Shown here: positions 35,695-47,060 of the stretch, one piece after another
Layout: each line of letters begins with the position of its first letter
How positions within the stretch are numbered: position 1 is the first letter of the stretch
Origin: Diogma glabrata
Taxonomy: Eukaryota; Arthropoda; Insecta; Diptera; Cylindrotomidae
Direction of reading: 5' to 3'
Assembly: GCA_963693315.1 (NCBI GenBank)
Contig: OY856186.1
Coordinates: forward strand, 374,520,910-374,584,909
DNA: 64,000 nt
Notes under the pieces: generated by a model
What the model saw: the letters and a program-made list of their open reading frames with translations, nothing else
What the model was told of the DNA's origin: nothing
The model's database searches: none
Made by a program: the position numbers and the translations under genes

Positions 35695-37279
35695 GAGGGG
35701 CTGAAATCTCACAGCTCTCAGATATCAAGACTTCGGTCTGGGTTAAGGATTTTGATATAGTCTTCGGCAAAAAACTTTTATGAGGACATGATTTTTAGTT
35801 TTGGGCAGCGATGTATATCAAACATAGGTCTTTGTTAAAGTACAAGTATTTTTTTTTCTCTGTTTAGAAATTTATTACAAAACTAACACGAAACATCAAT
35901 ACGATGCCAGAAAATTATAACAGACCATAAATTAACATAATTTAGTGAAAAGATGATACACTCAGCAACTACTCAAAAACCTCTCCATTTAGCGTTTCGA
36001 GAAAATATTACAAAATCACAAATTCATATTTCTTTCCATATTTCAAAAATATTGTAAAAATTAAATAAAATCAAACTTTTCAAAATTCCAAAAATATTCC
36101 AAAAATTAGAATAAAATCAAATATTTAAACTTTTTCTAAATTCCAATAATATTCCAAAAATTCTTAAAAATTCAAACTTTTCCAAAATTCTAAAAATATT
36201 CCAAAAATGATAACAAAATCAAAAATTGAAAATTTTTCAAAATTCCAAAAATTTTAATAGATTCAAAAAATTAAAAATTTTTCAAAATTCTAAAAATATT
36301 CCAAAAATTCTTACAAAATCAAAAATTAAAACTTTTTCCAAAATTCTAAAAATATTGAAAAAATTATTACAAAATCAAATATACAAACTTTTTTCAAAAT
36401 TCCAAAAATATTTCAAAAACTATAACAAATTAAAAAATTTCCATGTTCAATTTCATTTTCAATTACATTTACATCATAAAAACAGCTACATTTTTTTCCA
36501 AAAAATTGGCTAAAAAAATAAATGAAATCATTTTTCGACACACTTGACATTAATTTTTTGTCAAACTTATAATGCCATAATTCTCAATAATAATAATAAA
36601 ATTTCATGTCATACAAATTATTAATTTTATTTTTTTCCGAAAAATTGGGTAAAAAAGTTAATAAAAATCTTTCTTTTGACACACTTGACAACATTTTTTT
36701 GACAAACTCATAATGCCATAATTCTCTATAATAATAATAAAATTTCATCTAAACAAATAATTAATTTTATTTTTTTCCAAAAAATTGGGTAAAAAAATTA
36801 ATAAAAATCTTTCTTTTGACACACTTGACAACATTTTTTTGACAAACTTATAATGCAATAATCTAGTTTCTGATCCCACATACCAATTCCTACCATCAAG
36901 GTTTCTCCAAATTCAATGTTCCTACTCGTAATCACTTAAAATGGACGTTTTTTAAGCCAAAAATATGAAAATTTGCTGTTTTTGACACACTTAATGGTTT
37001 TTTTGACACACTTCCGGTACAGTTATCGAACACAGTGTCCTTTCGGACCAGTCCTTTGAGTATACCTATTTTTAGAAGAAAAAAAATTTTGAAATCCCTC
37101 CAGCGGTTTTCCCTGCAGCGTAGTAGGTAATGACGGACGGCCGGCAGACAGACATACATTTTTTTTCTGCTTTTTTAGAATCAGTAGGTTCTAAAACGTC
37201 AAGAAATGCCAAAAAAAGTGGGGGTAAGAATTTCCCTTTTGGCTCATGAATATAATACTTAGGTCTTTCAGACCGAAGT
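35695..37279 (-). mobile_element. Family Q repeat, copy 2 (nested in hAT)
   Basis: Reverse-orientation relative of 5520-6950. ACTTCGGTCTG lies at 35730-35740 and CAGACCGAAGT at 37269-37279. The GGGGCTGAAATCTCACAGCT extension is present at 35695-35730. It contains about 95 bp near 37060-37155 that copy 1 lacks (GACGGACGGCCGGCAGACAG region). It is non-coding; frames through AAAATTCCAAAAATATT repeats are low complexity. Confidence 0.8.
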
Positions 37280-37461
37280 AATGTTATAAGTTTTTATTTT
37301 TATATTAGCTGAAAATAAAATAGTTTTTGTTGTTTAATTAAACGTTTTTTTTTTTTAATAACGTTTATTTGTAAAAAAAAAAATATAGGTGGGTCGCCAA
37401 AATATGGCATTTAAAATTTGGGGTCGCAATACAAAAAAGTTTAAGAACCGCTGGTGTAAAG

Positions 37462-38404
37462 AATGTTTTGTGGACAAACGATAAAAAAATTTAAATGAGT
37501 CATATTTGGTAGTGTCAAAATTTTTGATTGTGGGTAATAAATTTAAGAATTGAAGAAATATATCGTTTTGGATTTTTTTAGAAACAAAATAGTAATAAAC
37601 CATATTAATAATTTCATATTAAACCCAATCAATTCACTCACAAATCACTATCAATGGAAAGTGCTTTGTTCAATTTTTTAATTTAATGAATAAATCGCTA
37701 ATCTGCAAATCGTGTGAATTTTCCATCTGCTATTAACGTATTAGAAACCTGCTATGTTTATGAAATACGTTTAATTGGTTTTTTGTTTTTAGAAGCCTTT
37801 GAAGGCATTCTTGCACTGCTATTCGCAATCGATTTAAAATTTGTCGTCTGGTAAGTGGTAATCAGTGGAACTGTGGTTATCCTATTTTTGTCCCAGCACA
37901 TTTAAATATTAACTCCTCTGTTTCAATGCCTACATCAGGGCAGAGTTTTAATTTCACTTCTTGTCTTATTGTGGCATTACGGCTCCTTGCTCTTTGAGGA
38001 AGCAAAGGACTTTTTTAGGGCTTTCTTCACCAACCTATCCATGCTTTTAAGCGCCATTTTTCAAAGTTTTCTTCTCTCAAAATAAAGTCAAGCTTTAATA
38101 CAGACGTTCTGATTGGTTGCCATGGTATCAGATAGATATGAGATTTCAATCTTAACTGTATCCTGATCCATTTGCTCAATACCTGTAATTAGTGTTTAGT
38201 TTACATGGTACCCTGTGGGCATACCAACATGTGCGTATGCTTCATTTTCCTTTAGGGAATGCAGTTCCATATCATCTAGGGCAAATCAATAGGTGTAATT
38301 TTTCCTACAAAACCCTACCACAAAAAATAATAGTTTCTCCGTCCCTGCGACTGTATAAAAAGAAAAGAAAAAACTGAAATTGTGGTTTTTATTATAACCA
38401 AACA
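37462..38404. other. No recognised gene
   Basis: AT-rich sequence between the hAT element and the 456-bp satellite. A short open frame at 38192-38377 has no recognisable domain and I do not call it. Confidence 0.5.
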
Positions 38405-38482
38405 TATAATTTTTTTATATAAGAACTGAATCTAAAAAATTATGGTGCAAATTATGAAACTTTTTGCAATCCATACAATTTT

Positions 38483-38572
38483 AGAGCGATCTAGTTTCGA
38501 ACCAATGAGAAAATTTTTAAACTTTAAAAAAGTTTATCATTCTCATCAGGGCTAGCCGACTAGATAAACTCT
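38483..38572 (-). ncRNA. Hammerhead ribozyme motif, unit 1
   Basis: Read on the minus strand: AGAG-TTT-ATCTAGT (stem III 3' strand), C (cleavage residue, 38558), GGCTAGCC (stem I), CTGATGA, stem II beginning GAAT and ending GTTC, GAA, ACTAGAT-CG-CTCT (stem III 5' strand). All core nucleotides of the hammerhead consensus are present. Stem III has seven perfect base pairs plus four more beyond an internal loop. Topology is type III (open stem III). Stem I is only three base pairs with a two-base loop. Confidence 0.85.
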
Positions 38573-38938
38573 ACCAAAAAATGTTAACGCTAATGATTAT
38601 AAACCAAAAATTGGGTTACAACTCTAGCGAAGTGTAAAAACAAAAAATTTACATAAACATACATTTAATAAATTCAGGTTTAGTCAATTAATTTCTCTGG
38701 TGATCACTGTTTTGTTATACTCTAGATTTTCTAGTATTGAATAACAAAATTGTATCTGTGAGAAGAAGATGACTAGTCTTCACTTGTGTCTATTGACACA
38801 TGATCAACAATTAATTCAGTAAATTATTTGTGATATAACATCACCCCGATGGAAAATCTCCCATCAAGAATAATATAAGAACTGAATCTAAAAAATTATG
38901 GTGCAAATTATGAAACTTTTTGCAATCCATACAATTTT

Positions 38939-39028
38939 AGAGCGATCTAGTTTCGAACCAATGAGAAAATTTTTAAACTTTAAAAAAGTTTATCATTCTC
39001 ATCAGGGCTAGCCGACTAGATAAACTCT
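38939..39028 (-). ncRNA. Hammerhead ribozyme motif, unit 2
   Basis: Identical to the motif in unit 1, exactly 456 bp further on; cleavage residue at 39014. Cleavage here and at unit 1 in one transcript would release a 456-nt monomer. Confidence 0.85.
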
Positions 39029-39394
39029 ACCAAAAAATGTTAACGCTAATGATTATAAACCAAAAATTGGGTTACAACTCTAGCGAAGTGTAAAAACAAA
39101 AAATTTACATAAACATACATTTAATAAATTCAGGTTTAGTCAATTAATTTCTCTGGTGATCACTGTTTTGTTATACTCTAGATTTTCTAGTATTGAATAA
39201 CAAAATTGTATCTGTGAGAAGAAGATGACTGGTCTTCACTTGTGTCTATTGACACATGATCAACAATTAATTCAGTAAATTATTTGTGATATAACATCAC
39301 CCCGATGGAAAATCTCCCATCAAGAATAATATAAGAACTGAATCTAAAAAATTATGGTGCAAATTATGAAACTTTTTGCAATCCATACAATTTT

Positions 39395-39484
39395 AGAGCG
39401 ATCTAGTTTCGAACCAATGAGAAAATTTTTAAACTTTAAAAAAGTTTATCATTCTCATCAGGGCTAGCCGACTAGATAAACTCT
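39395..39484 (-). ncRNA. Hammerhead ribozyme motif, unit 3
   Basis: Third identical copy, 456 bp after unit 2; cleavage residue at 39470. It lies in the partial unit before the inversion junction but is itself complete. Confidence 0.85.
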
Positions 39485-40129
39485 ACCAAAAAATGTTAAC
39501 GCTAATGATTATAAACCAAAAATTGGGTTACAACTCTAGCGAAGTGTAAAAACAAAAAATTTACATAAACATACATTTAATAAATTCAGGTTTAGTCAAT
39601 TAATTTCTCTGGTGATCACTGTTTTGTTATACTCTAGATTTTCTAGTATTGAATAACAAAATTGTATCTGTGAGAAGAAGATGACTAGTCTTCACTTGTG
39701 TCTATTGACACATGATCAACAATTAATTCAGTAAATTATTTGTGATCGAAACTAGATCGCTCTAAAATTGTATGGATTGCAAAAAGTTTCATAATTTGCA
39801 CCATAATTTTTTAGATTCAGTTCTTATATTATTCTTGATGGGAGATTTTCCATCGGGGTGATGTTATATCACAAATAATTTACTGAATTAATTGTTGATC
39901 ATGTGTCAATAGACACAAGTGAAGACTAGTCATCTTCTTCTCACAGATACAATTTTGTTATTCAATACTAGAAAATCTAGAGTATAACAAAACAGTGATC
40001 ACCAGAGAAATTAATTGACTAAACCTGAATTTATTAAATGTATGTTTATGTAAATTTTTTGTTTTTACACTTCGCTAGAGTTGTAACCCAATTTTTGGTT
40101 TATAATCATTAGCGTTAACATTTTTTGGT

Positions 40130-40219
40130 AGAGTTTATCTAGTCGGCTAGCCCTGATGAGAATGATAAACTTTTTTAAAGTTTAAAAATTTTCTCATTGG
40201 TTCGAAACTAGATCGCTCT
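40130..40219 (+). ncRNA. Hammerhead ribozyme motif, inverted unit 1
   Basis: Plus-strand copy: AGAG (40130), ATCTAGTC with cleavage residue C40144, GGCTAGCC, CTGATGAG, stem II, CGAAACTAGAT, CTCT (to 40219). The core is unchanged from the left-half copies. Confidence 0.85.
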
Positions 40220-40585
40220 AAAATTGTATGGATTGCAAAAAGTTTCATAATTTGCACCATAATTTTTTAGATTCAGTTCTTATATTATTCTTGATGGGAG
40301 ATTTTCCATCGGGGTGATGTTATATCACAAATAATTTACTGAATTAATTGTTGATCATGTGTCAATAGACACAAGTGAAGACTAGTCATCTTCTTCTCAC
40401 AGATACAATTTTGTTATTCAATACTAGAAAATCTAGAGTATAACAAAACAGTGATCACCAGAGAAATTAATTGACTAAACCTGAATTTATTAAATGTATG
40501 TTTATGTAAATTTTTTGTTTTTACACTTCGCTAGAGTTGTAACCCAATTTTTGGTTTATAATCATTAGCGTTAACATTTTTTGGT

Positions 40586-40675
40586 AGAGTTTATCTAGTC
40601 GGCTAGCCCTGATGAGAATGATAAACTTTTTTAAAGTTTAAAAATTTTCTCATTGGTTCGAAACTAGATCGCTCT
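40586..40675 (+). ncRNA. Hammerhead ribozyme motif, inverted unit 2
   Basis: Same motif 456 bp further on; cleavage residue C40600. A half motif (CGAAACTAGATCGCTCT, from 39747) also remains at the junction but lacks the CTGATGA half. Confidence 0.85.
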
Positions 40676-40814
40676 AAAATTGTATGGATTGCAAAAAGTT
40701 TCATAATTTGCACCATAATTTTTTAGATTCAGTTCTTATATTATTCTTGATGGGAGATTTTCCATCGGGGTGATGTTATATCACAAATAATTTACTGAAT
40801 TAATATAATTTTTG

Positions 40815-41530
40815 ATATGTTATCAATGAAAAGTAAATTTGTCCATAATGTAAAAAGCTTGCCAGCAAATTTTCATAAAATACTTTGAGAATATTTAAAT
40901 TAACTTAAATATTTGTTCGTGTCGTTAGAAAATATTGCTTTTCCTTTATAAAATATTGACTTAAATAATCACTGGAAATAATACGAAAAATTTAAATAAC
41001 GTAATTATTTAATTCGCAATTATTAATTCGTAATTATTAACAATGAAGAAAACGTTTAATATTTTTTAGCATTTTAAATTTAGAATTGTTTTTAATTTAT
41101 AATTTAATAATAAAATAAAAATATAATTAAATAAAAATGTTTGTGGTTGTAATTAAAGAAAATGAAAATGGAGAAAAGAGAAATTGAAAATGACATATTA
41201 GTCGAGACAAATTAGGTTTTTACTTCTAAGTCCTCAGGGACAGGACCGATTTCGATGATTTTTTTTAAATGTTTGTTTTTATATATCAGAAACATTATAT
41301 TGTGCGCAATTAAATATTTATATTGTTTAAATAATATAAACAGAATTTATAGAGAGATTAATTTTTTTAACGGTATTTATTAACTTTTAAATAGTAACAG
41401 TAAAAAATGGATTTTTTTTTATTTTATAATTTTTAAAAGCTTTAAATTATATGAATATTGTGAGAAAAAAATTGTTAACAATTATAATTGAATTTGTATT
41501 TATTTTACATTTAAATATAACATAATGTTA
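40815..41530. other. No recognised gene
   Basis: AT-rich sequence. A short GC-richer stretch near 41230-41260 (TCCTCAGGGACAGGACCGAT) stands out but is unassigned. Confidence 0.45.
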
Positions 41531-41814
41531 TACATTTAGAAAATTCATCGTTCAGAACCCCAGGAACACAAGGTGGGATCAATTTGAGGAGAATTTAAAA
41601 GAAGATCTGCAGCTAGTAATGGTTAGAGGGATAGTAAAACACTATGTCGCGGCCCGCGGTGGAACAAGCGTTCGAAGCCAGCTGCCCAATTACTAAGATA
41701 AAAGAGCAGAGGGATGCGTTTTTGTGGAGCAAGGAGTTGTCAAAATAAGGAAAAGAAGTACGGAGGTACTTTATTATAGCAAAATAATCCGAAAACTGGG
41801 AAGAGTATACCAGG

Positions 41815-43260
41815 GTGCTTACCACCTACAATAAGGAAATCAGGAGTGCAAAGAGGGGCAGCTTCAGAACCTTCTGTGATAATGTGTCTGCAACACCTGT
41901 AGCAGCTAGGCTGCATAAAGCTTTGGTCAAGGACGGTGTCGAGATTAAAACTTCGTTGAGACGGCCGGATTCGGAGGATGAGCAGCAGAGAGCTTTTTCT
42001 AGAAACACACTTTCCGAGGCTGCCTCACTGTTAACGGAGGACCGTATCAAGTGGCCATAGGCACTTTTCAGCCATACAAATCAGAAGAGTGGACGGAATA
42101 GTCCCAGTTCTCCTACAAAGGAGGCAGAAGTGGCTATTTCCGAACCTCCTGTGCATCTTCAGGAGCAGTCTGGCACTTGGGTATATTCCAAAACCATGAA
42201 GAAGGCAAAGGTGATATTTATTCCGAAGATAGGTAAGAAAGATGTCACCCAGCCGAAGTTTCATAGACCCATCAGTTTAACATCTTTTATGTTCAAAACG
42301 GTGGAAAAGGTGATCGACAATCACATACGGACCAATATCAAGATAGTCAACATGCGCGTACAGAACGGTCAGATCAACGGAAACCGCGCTGTTCAGGTTG
42401 ACGAATGAATTACAGGAGGCAGTGGACAACAAAAAAGTGCCTTTTTGGCCATTGAAGGAGCTTTTGATAGCACCTCGCATGAATCAGTCAAGAATGCTCT
42501 AAGCGGGAAAAGGTTGACAGCACCACAACTAACAGGATGTGTGAGATGCTGAGAACTAGAGTAGAAACCAAGGCTGGAGATTGTAAAATTAGCTTTGGCA
42601 ACACTAGAGGCTATCCGCAAGGTGGGGTCTTATCACCCCTTATGTGGGGTCTGGTTATGGATGAAATTCTAGTTGTATTAAGTAGCCAGGGCATTAAATG
42701 TCTTGGGTAAATGGATGACATTGTCATTATCGCCAGAGGGAAGTTTGAAGAAACACTCTGTGATATTGTACAGATGGGACTGAATCTAGTAGACACCTGG
42801 TGCACATCTGTGGGACTAAAACTCAATCTGAATAAAACTGCGGCAGTCCCATTCACCAAAAAAAGAAAACTTAGTATGAAGCCAATCATAATGAAGGGAT
42901 TCTTAATTGAATCTGCACAAGAGACTAAATATCTGGAAGTAATTCTCGATAGTAAACTTCTGTGGAGAAACCACATGGAAGCGGCGGTAAGCAAAGCCGT
43001 AATTGCTCTGATGGTATGCAAAAAGTTTGGGATTAAAACATGGGGGCAGCCCAGATATCCTAAAGTGGATGTATACCGTGATAGTGAGACCAGCCATCAC
43101 TTACGGAGCGGTTGCATGGAGAAAAAGAGCCCAGATTAATGCTGGGAAAACTGAATTGGAAAAGGTGCAGAGGCTGGCCTGCATCTGCATAACGGGGGCA
43201 ATGAGGACATGGCCTATCGCGCCAATGGAGCTAGGGAATTCATAGTGCAATTTAGCATGC
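41815..43260 (+). pseudogene. R1/LOA LINE reverse transcriptase
   Basis: In order: YNKEIRSAKRGSFRTFCDNV (linker), VIFIPKIGKK and RPISLTSFMFKTVEKVID (fingers), AIEGAFDSTSHESV (motif A), GYPQGGVLSPLMWGLVMDE (motif B), MDDIVIIARGKF (motif C), WCTSVGLKLNLNKT and the RPAITYGAV block. The residue before MDD, normally Tyr or Phe, is a TAA stop (42708-42710). At least three other frameshifts occur (about 42060, 42410 and 43050). It would have copied the element RNA at the target site; it is now inactive. Confidence 0.88.
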
Positions 43261-43439
43261 AGGGTGTGGGTAAGGGAAAGATCATAAAGTCTAAATATCG
43301 GTGTAGTCTTTCAAGGGATAATTCCTTGCTTGAGTTTCCTAAAAACGGAATGATTAAGCAGTACAACTTCGATAAGAAATATACATCGCAGTTGTGCAAA
43401 AAGGCGGAGTGGAGCAGTAAATACACTACGTACGATCTG

Positions 43440-44030
43440 GGTAACGATGTTATCAAATGGTGAGCCGATGGGTCAAAACCGAGGTAGGGGTGTTTGTCGG
43501 AGTATATGGACCGAAAACCAAATATTTGGAGCACATGGGCACCTACCCCAGCATCTTCCAGGCTGAGATATGTGCAATCGAAAGATGCGCAAACTTTTGC
43601 TTAAGAATGAAATATAAGAATAAGAGAATTGCCATCTTATCAGACGGTCCAACAGCAATCAATGCGTTAAGCTCATACACAATCACATCCAAAACTGTTG
43701 GAGACTGTGTGGGCAAGCTAAATAAGCTTGGAAAAAGTAACAAAGTAACAGTTTACTAGACCTAGTCATGTGGGTATCGCAGGTAATGAAAATGTCAACA
43801 AATTAGCAAGACGAGGTGCTTTAACATCGTGTGTTGGCCCGGAGCCTTTTTGTGGACTGGGGACTAAAGACATCCATGAAAGGATGAGTATAGCAATTGT
43901 GATGGAGTGGAACAAAACCTGGAATAACACCGCGTGCCTAAGGCAGTCCAAGGAGTTAATTGGACAGTTTAGTCAAACGAGATCAGTAAATTACTCTAGG
44001 AAAATAGGAACAACCAGTGAATACTGACGT
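43440..44030 (+). pseudogene. LINE RNase H domain
   Basis: Blocks typical of LINE-encoded RNase H are present: VGVFVGVYGP, FQAEICAIERCANF (with the catalytic Glu context), ILSDGPTAINAL (catalytic Asp context) and, in another frame, GIAGNENVNKLARRGAL, which normally follows VPGH. A stop at about 43757 and a shift separate the two parts. The domain would remove RNA from RNA:DNA hybrids during integration. Confidence 0.85.
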
Positions 44031-44384
44031 GGTTCTCACAGGACACTGTAAACTAAGAAAACACCTTAAGAACATTAAGGTGGAGCCGAGGGACGAATGT
44101 ATATTATGTGTATTGGAAGAAGAGACCGTAGTCCATGTCTCAAAGATTGTGGAGCCTTGATCTATACGGTAAGGTTGCATCTGGGGCAGTATAATATTGA
44201 TGGGCATGACTTGCATAAACTTAACCCTCTCCATATTCTGAAATTTCTAAGGAAGGCTGGGTTGGAGAAGGTGCTCTAACTGGGTATTCACCAGGGAGTA
44301 GTAAGGTGGGGTACAACAGATAATTTTGGTCACAGTACAACATATCACCACCGAATTTAATCTTAATCTTAATCTCACTGATCT

Positions 44385-46385
44385 TAGCAATAATATGGAA
44401 GTGAAAATAACAATATGTACTGAAGAATGACATTTGTTTGGAAAAAATAAGCTTATGTGAAAGATAATACTATCATTTTGACAGAATCGTTTTATTTGTC
44501 GATATTTAAGCTAACCTTAAAATAACAACTTCTTCTTTAAGTGTAGAATGATATGCGAAATATAAATTACTAAGGTAAGCTATATCTGGTTATGTTTAAG
44601 AAATATGCATGACATAAAATACGTAGCATCAGATAAATTAACTCCAGAATACAGTATAAAGAGAAACAAATAGAAATCGTATGTCAATTGGTTAAACTAC
44701 ACCAAAAAAATAAATGTGTACGGAACGCGATATAATTAGAAGCGAATAAGTACAAAAGTTTCGCTTATTAAATAAAAATATTGTGTGAATAATAATGGAT
44801 GCAGTTTTTTTTATGAAATTCTGGAATCAACTGTTGGAGTTTCAATAAAGCTTTAAAATGAATTTACCAAATATATCGCTTCTGTACTTACTTTCGGCTA
44901 TTAGGAATCAATTAAATAGTTAAAAAGTCATTCGTTGTAAATACGAAAAAAAAAAACGATGGCAATCCGCAAAAAATAAATAATTTTATTTATAACAAAA
45001 TAAACAAAATATTTAATTATTAGATTTAATTAAAGTAATGCTTTAGCTACACACAAACCAATTAGCACATTTTAAAGATAACTCATGACTTTAAATTAAA
45101 AATGCGTACGTAAATATTTAAAGATTGTAAATTTAGAAATAAATCTATAAATAACGTTAATAATTAATCAATTTGGGTTTGTTTTTGTTTTGGTCATAAG
45201 ACATATTTTCACTAATTTTTTAATTATTCGAACGAACGTCATAGCTTTATGAAAGACTTACATATATTATATAAAGAAAGTTAAGTTTAGACTTAATACT
45301 AATTTGCACTTTAAATACTTCAAATAAAATCACGACATAGTTCTAAGTATAATAAAAATCAATCAAATGACTAACATTGATATTTGTTTCTTAGAAAAAT
45401 TCTGAAATTCTATGAATTGTCGAAAATTTATTGAATTGAATTTGTTGAATTGAAGATACCAAATTGTTGTGTTCTTCATTATTTTTCATATTATTCTATG
45501 GTCACATTGACTAAAACAATTGAATAATTTTGTTCACACCAATTGGAGTAGCTATTTAAATTGATTCAAATGAAGTACGCAGAATGTGAATGTAGGATCT
45601 GTACTAGGAGGAACCACAAAAACAGAATCTATTTGAGGAGAATAACCTCAAATACCATACTTCATTATGCTTGTTTTTGTTTAAGGTGGAAAACGCTAAA
45701 GACTGACAAAAGGAGCGGATCACTGGTATAATGTGAACCGTGTCGAGTATGGAGTTACGGTGGAATTGAACCATACAAGGCCCAGACCCAAAGGCAAGGT
45801 GTCTTGCAAAATTATTCAAGACTAAAACCAAATATGAATTCCGGTGGAGAGCTATCCCTATACCATTTTAAATGTGGTGTGAATAAGAAAGGATATATCG
45901 ATCCATTACAAAATTACAGTAAGAACAGTTTAGAAAAAATGTTGTTGGAAGGCTAACAGTCTATTTTGTTCGAACTAGACAATTCAAATGAGAAAATAAC
46001 CTTTGTTTGTACCCAAGTACCCAACATGGGATTTGTTTGGAGATAATCTAAAATGAATAATTTAACGGACGATTAACAAAAGCGAAACGCACAAACCAAA
46101 GTAAGACTGTTCTACACCAATTACTGAGAACTCGTTATAAATAGTTTATAGATACCATGTAGCCATATAAATCATCAGGGGTAAACTGCATAGTACTACT
46201 GTGAAGTGAAGTACTCCTTTTTCTAATAAAAGAAAGAAGAGTTATTGTATTTTTTGGCCATCTTGAGAATTAGTTGGCGTTTGGGCATATTCTAGAGTCT
46301 TCCAGAAGACATTAATACATTTGAAATTAACAAATGACTAATCGTCTAGTAAGATCGAATTTGCAAAATAACCAACACTTGAACA
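44385..46385. other. No recognised gene; possibly upstream LINE debris
   Basis: The first kilobase is AT-rich and featureless. From about 45580 to 46390 base composition is more balanced and short frames are longer, as if this were the decayed upstream half of the LINE at 46390-47060. No motif could be identified. Confidence 0.4.
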
Positions 46386-46389
46386 GAAA

Positions 46390-47060
46390 GAGAATATCTT
46401 TGCGGAAAAACCTCACACGAAGCAGTCAAGAAGACCCAGTGAAACCAGTGTTAATAGTACTACAGCAAATTGGACGTGTGGGATGTAGAGAAATAAAGTG
46501 ATGAAATCGATATCGGGATTGTACATACAATCGTTTTGGGGACTTGAAGAGAATTTGCACGTGGTAGAGGATTACCACCCATCATGTGAAATAAAATCAT
46601 TCCCAGATGGAATCCTAGCTATACTTCTCCGCCAAGACATTAAATACTTGAGCATGCTGATGACGTAGTCATTATAGTCAGGGTTAAGTTTAAAGAGACA
46701 CTTTGTGAAATGTATGTACAGAAGGATCTCAATCTGGTAGACACGAATCACAGATGGATCTAGATAGCAAATTCTTGAAGAGAAACTGCATAAAGAATGA
46801 TAGTTAGAAATACAGCAAGAGCTCTTATGATATACAAACAATTTGGGGTAAAATCTTACCTTATTTGGAAGATATGGGAAAGGGGAAAATCATCAAATCT
46901 GATCATCGAAGGATACTATTTGAAGATAAGTCCTACCTTTGAGTTCTTTACGGACTCAAAGACTACTCAGTTCGCCTTTGATACCAAATGTGCATCGATG
47001 TTGAGTTCACTACGTACCCACTTAGCAATATCATCATCAGTTGTACCCGCGTGGTTCAAC
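46390..47060 (+). pseudogene. Second R1/LOA LINE copy, RT region, heavily decayed
   Basis: TCACACGAAGCAGTCAAGAA near 46415 matches the 41535-44385 element after its motif A. A block reading RGLPPIM (motif B region) and then HADDVVIIV at 46653-46680 (motif C), followed by KETLCEM and LNLVDT, aligns with that element by eye. Many stops and frameshifts intervene. It is older or faster-decayed than the first copy, and in the same orientation. Confidence 0.75.

Larger units (their letters stand above)
34918..37453 (+). mobile_element. hAT transposon remnant with perfect 8-bp TSD
   Basis: The terminal inverted repeats are CAGCGTTTCTTAAACT and, at the other end, the inverse of CAGCGGTTCTTAAACT. Subterminal GGGGTCGCGACCCC words are as in animal hAT elements. 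GTGTAAAG is duplicated exactly on both sides (34910-34917 and 37454-37461). The interior keeps the C-terminal part of a transposase (about 35290-35586) and a complete nested family Q copy (35695-37279). The N-terminal and catalytic transposase regions are gone. Confidence 0.94.
38421..40803. repeat. 456-bp satellite array, head-to-head, with hammerhead ribozymes
   Basis: Two complete direct units (38421-38876, 38877-39332) and a third partial one (39333-39746) are followed, at a sharp junction, by the reverse complement. The inverted units recur with 456-bp spacing at 39747, 40203 and 40659, and end at about 40803. Units are almost identical; the only difference noticed is A to G in GACTAGTCTTC of unit 2 near 39230. 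Each complete unit contains one hammerhead ribozyme motif: minus strand in the left half, plus strand in the right half. TATAATTTTT occurs directly at both outer edges (38405-38414 and 40804-40813), a possible target duplication, though weak because AT-rich. No ORF. Best reading: a recent retrozyme-like or ribozyme-bearing satellite insertion. Confidence 0.95.
41535..44385 (+). mobile_element. R1/LOA-type non-LTR retrotransposon, 5'-truncated and decayed
   Basis: This holds the end of the endonuclease, the RT and an RNase H domain in the order of R1/LOA-type LINEs, spread over several frames. It begins within the linker after the endonuclease (RNPRNTRWDQF, about 41555) and ends after a short TTAATC/AATCTT repeat at about 44355-44380, probably the 3' tail. 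Related but more decayed pieces lie at 46390-47060 and 61200-61700. Confidence 0.85.

Noticed and set aside
36226..36513. 95-codon Lys/Asn/Phe-rich frame
   Set aside because: It is low-complexity translation of AAAATTCCAAAAATATT repeats inside family Q copy 2.
42031..43100. Minus-strand frames of 60-136 codons opposite the LINE
   Set aside because: They are shadows of the plus-strand RT, whose motifs are unmistakable.
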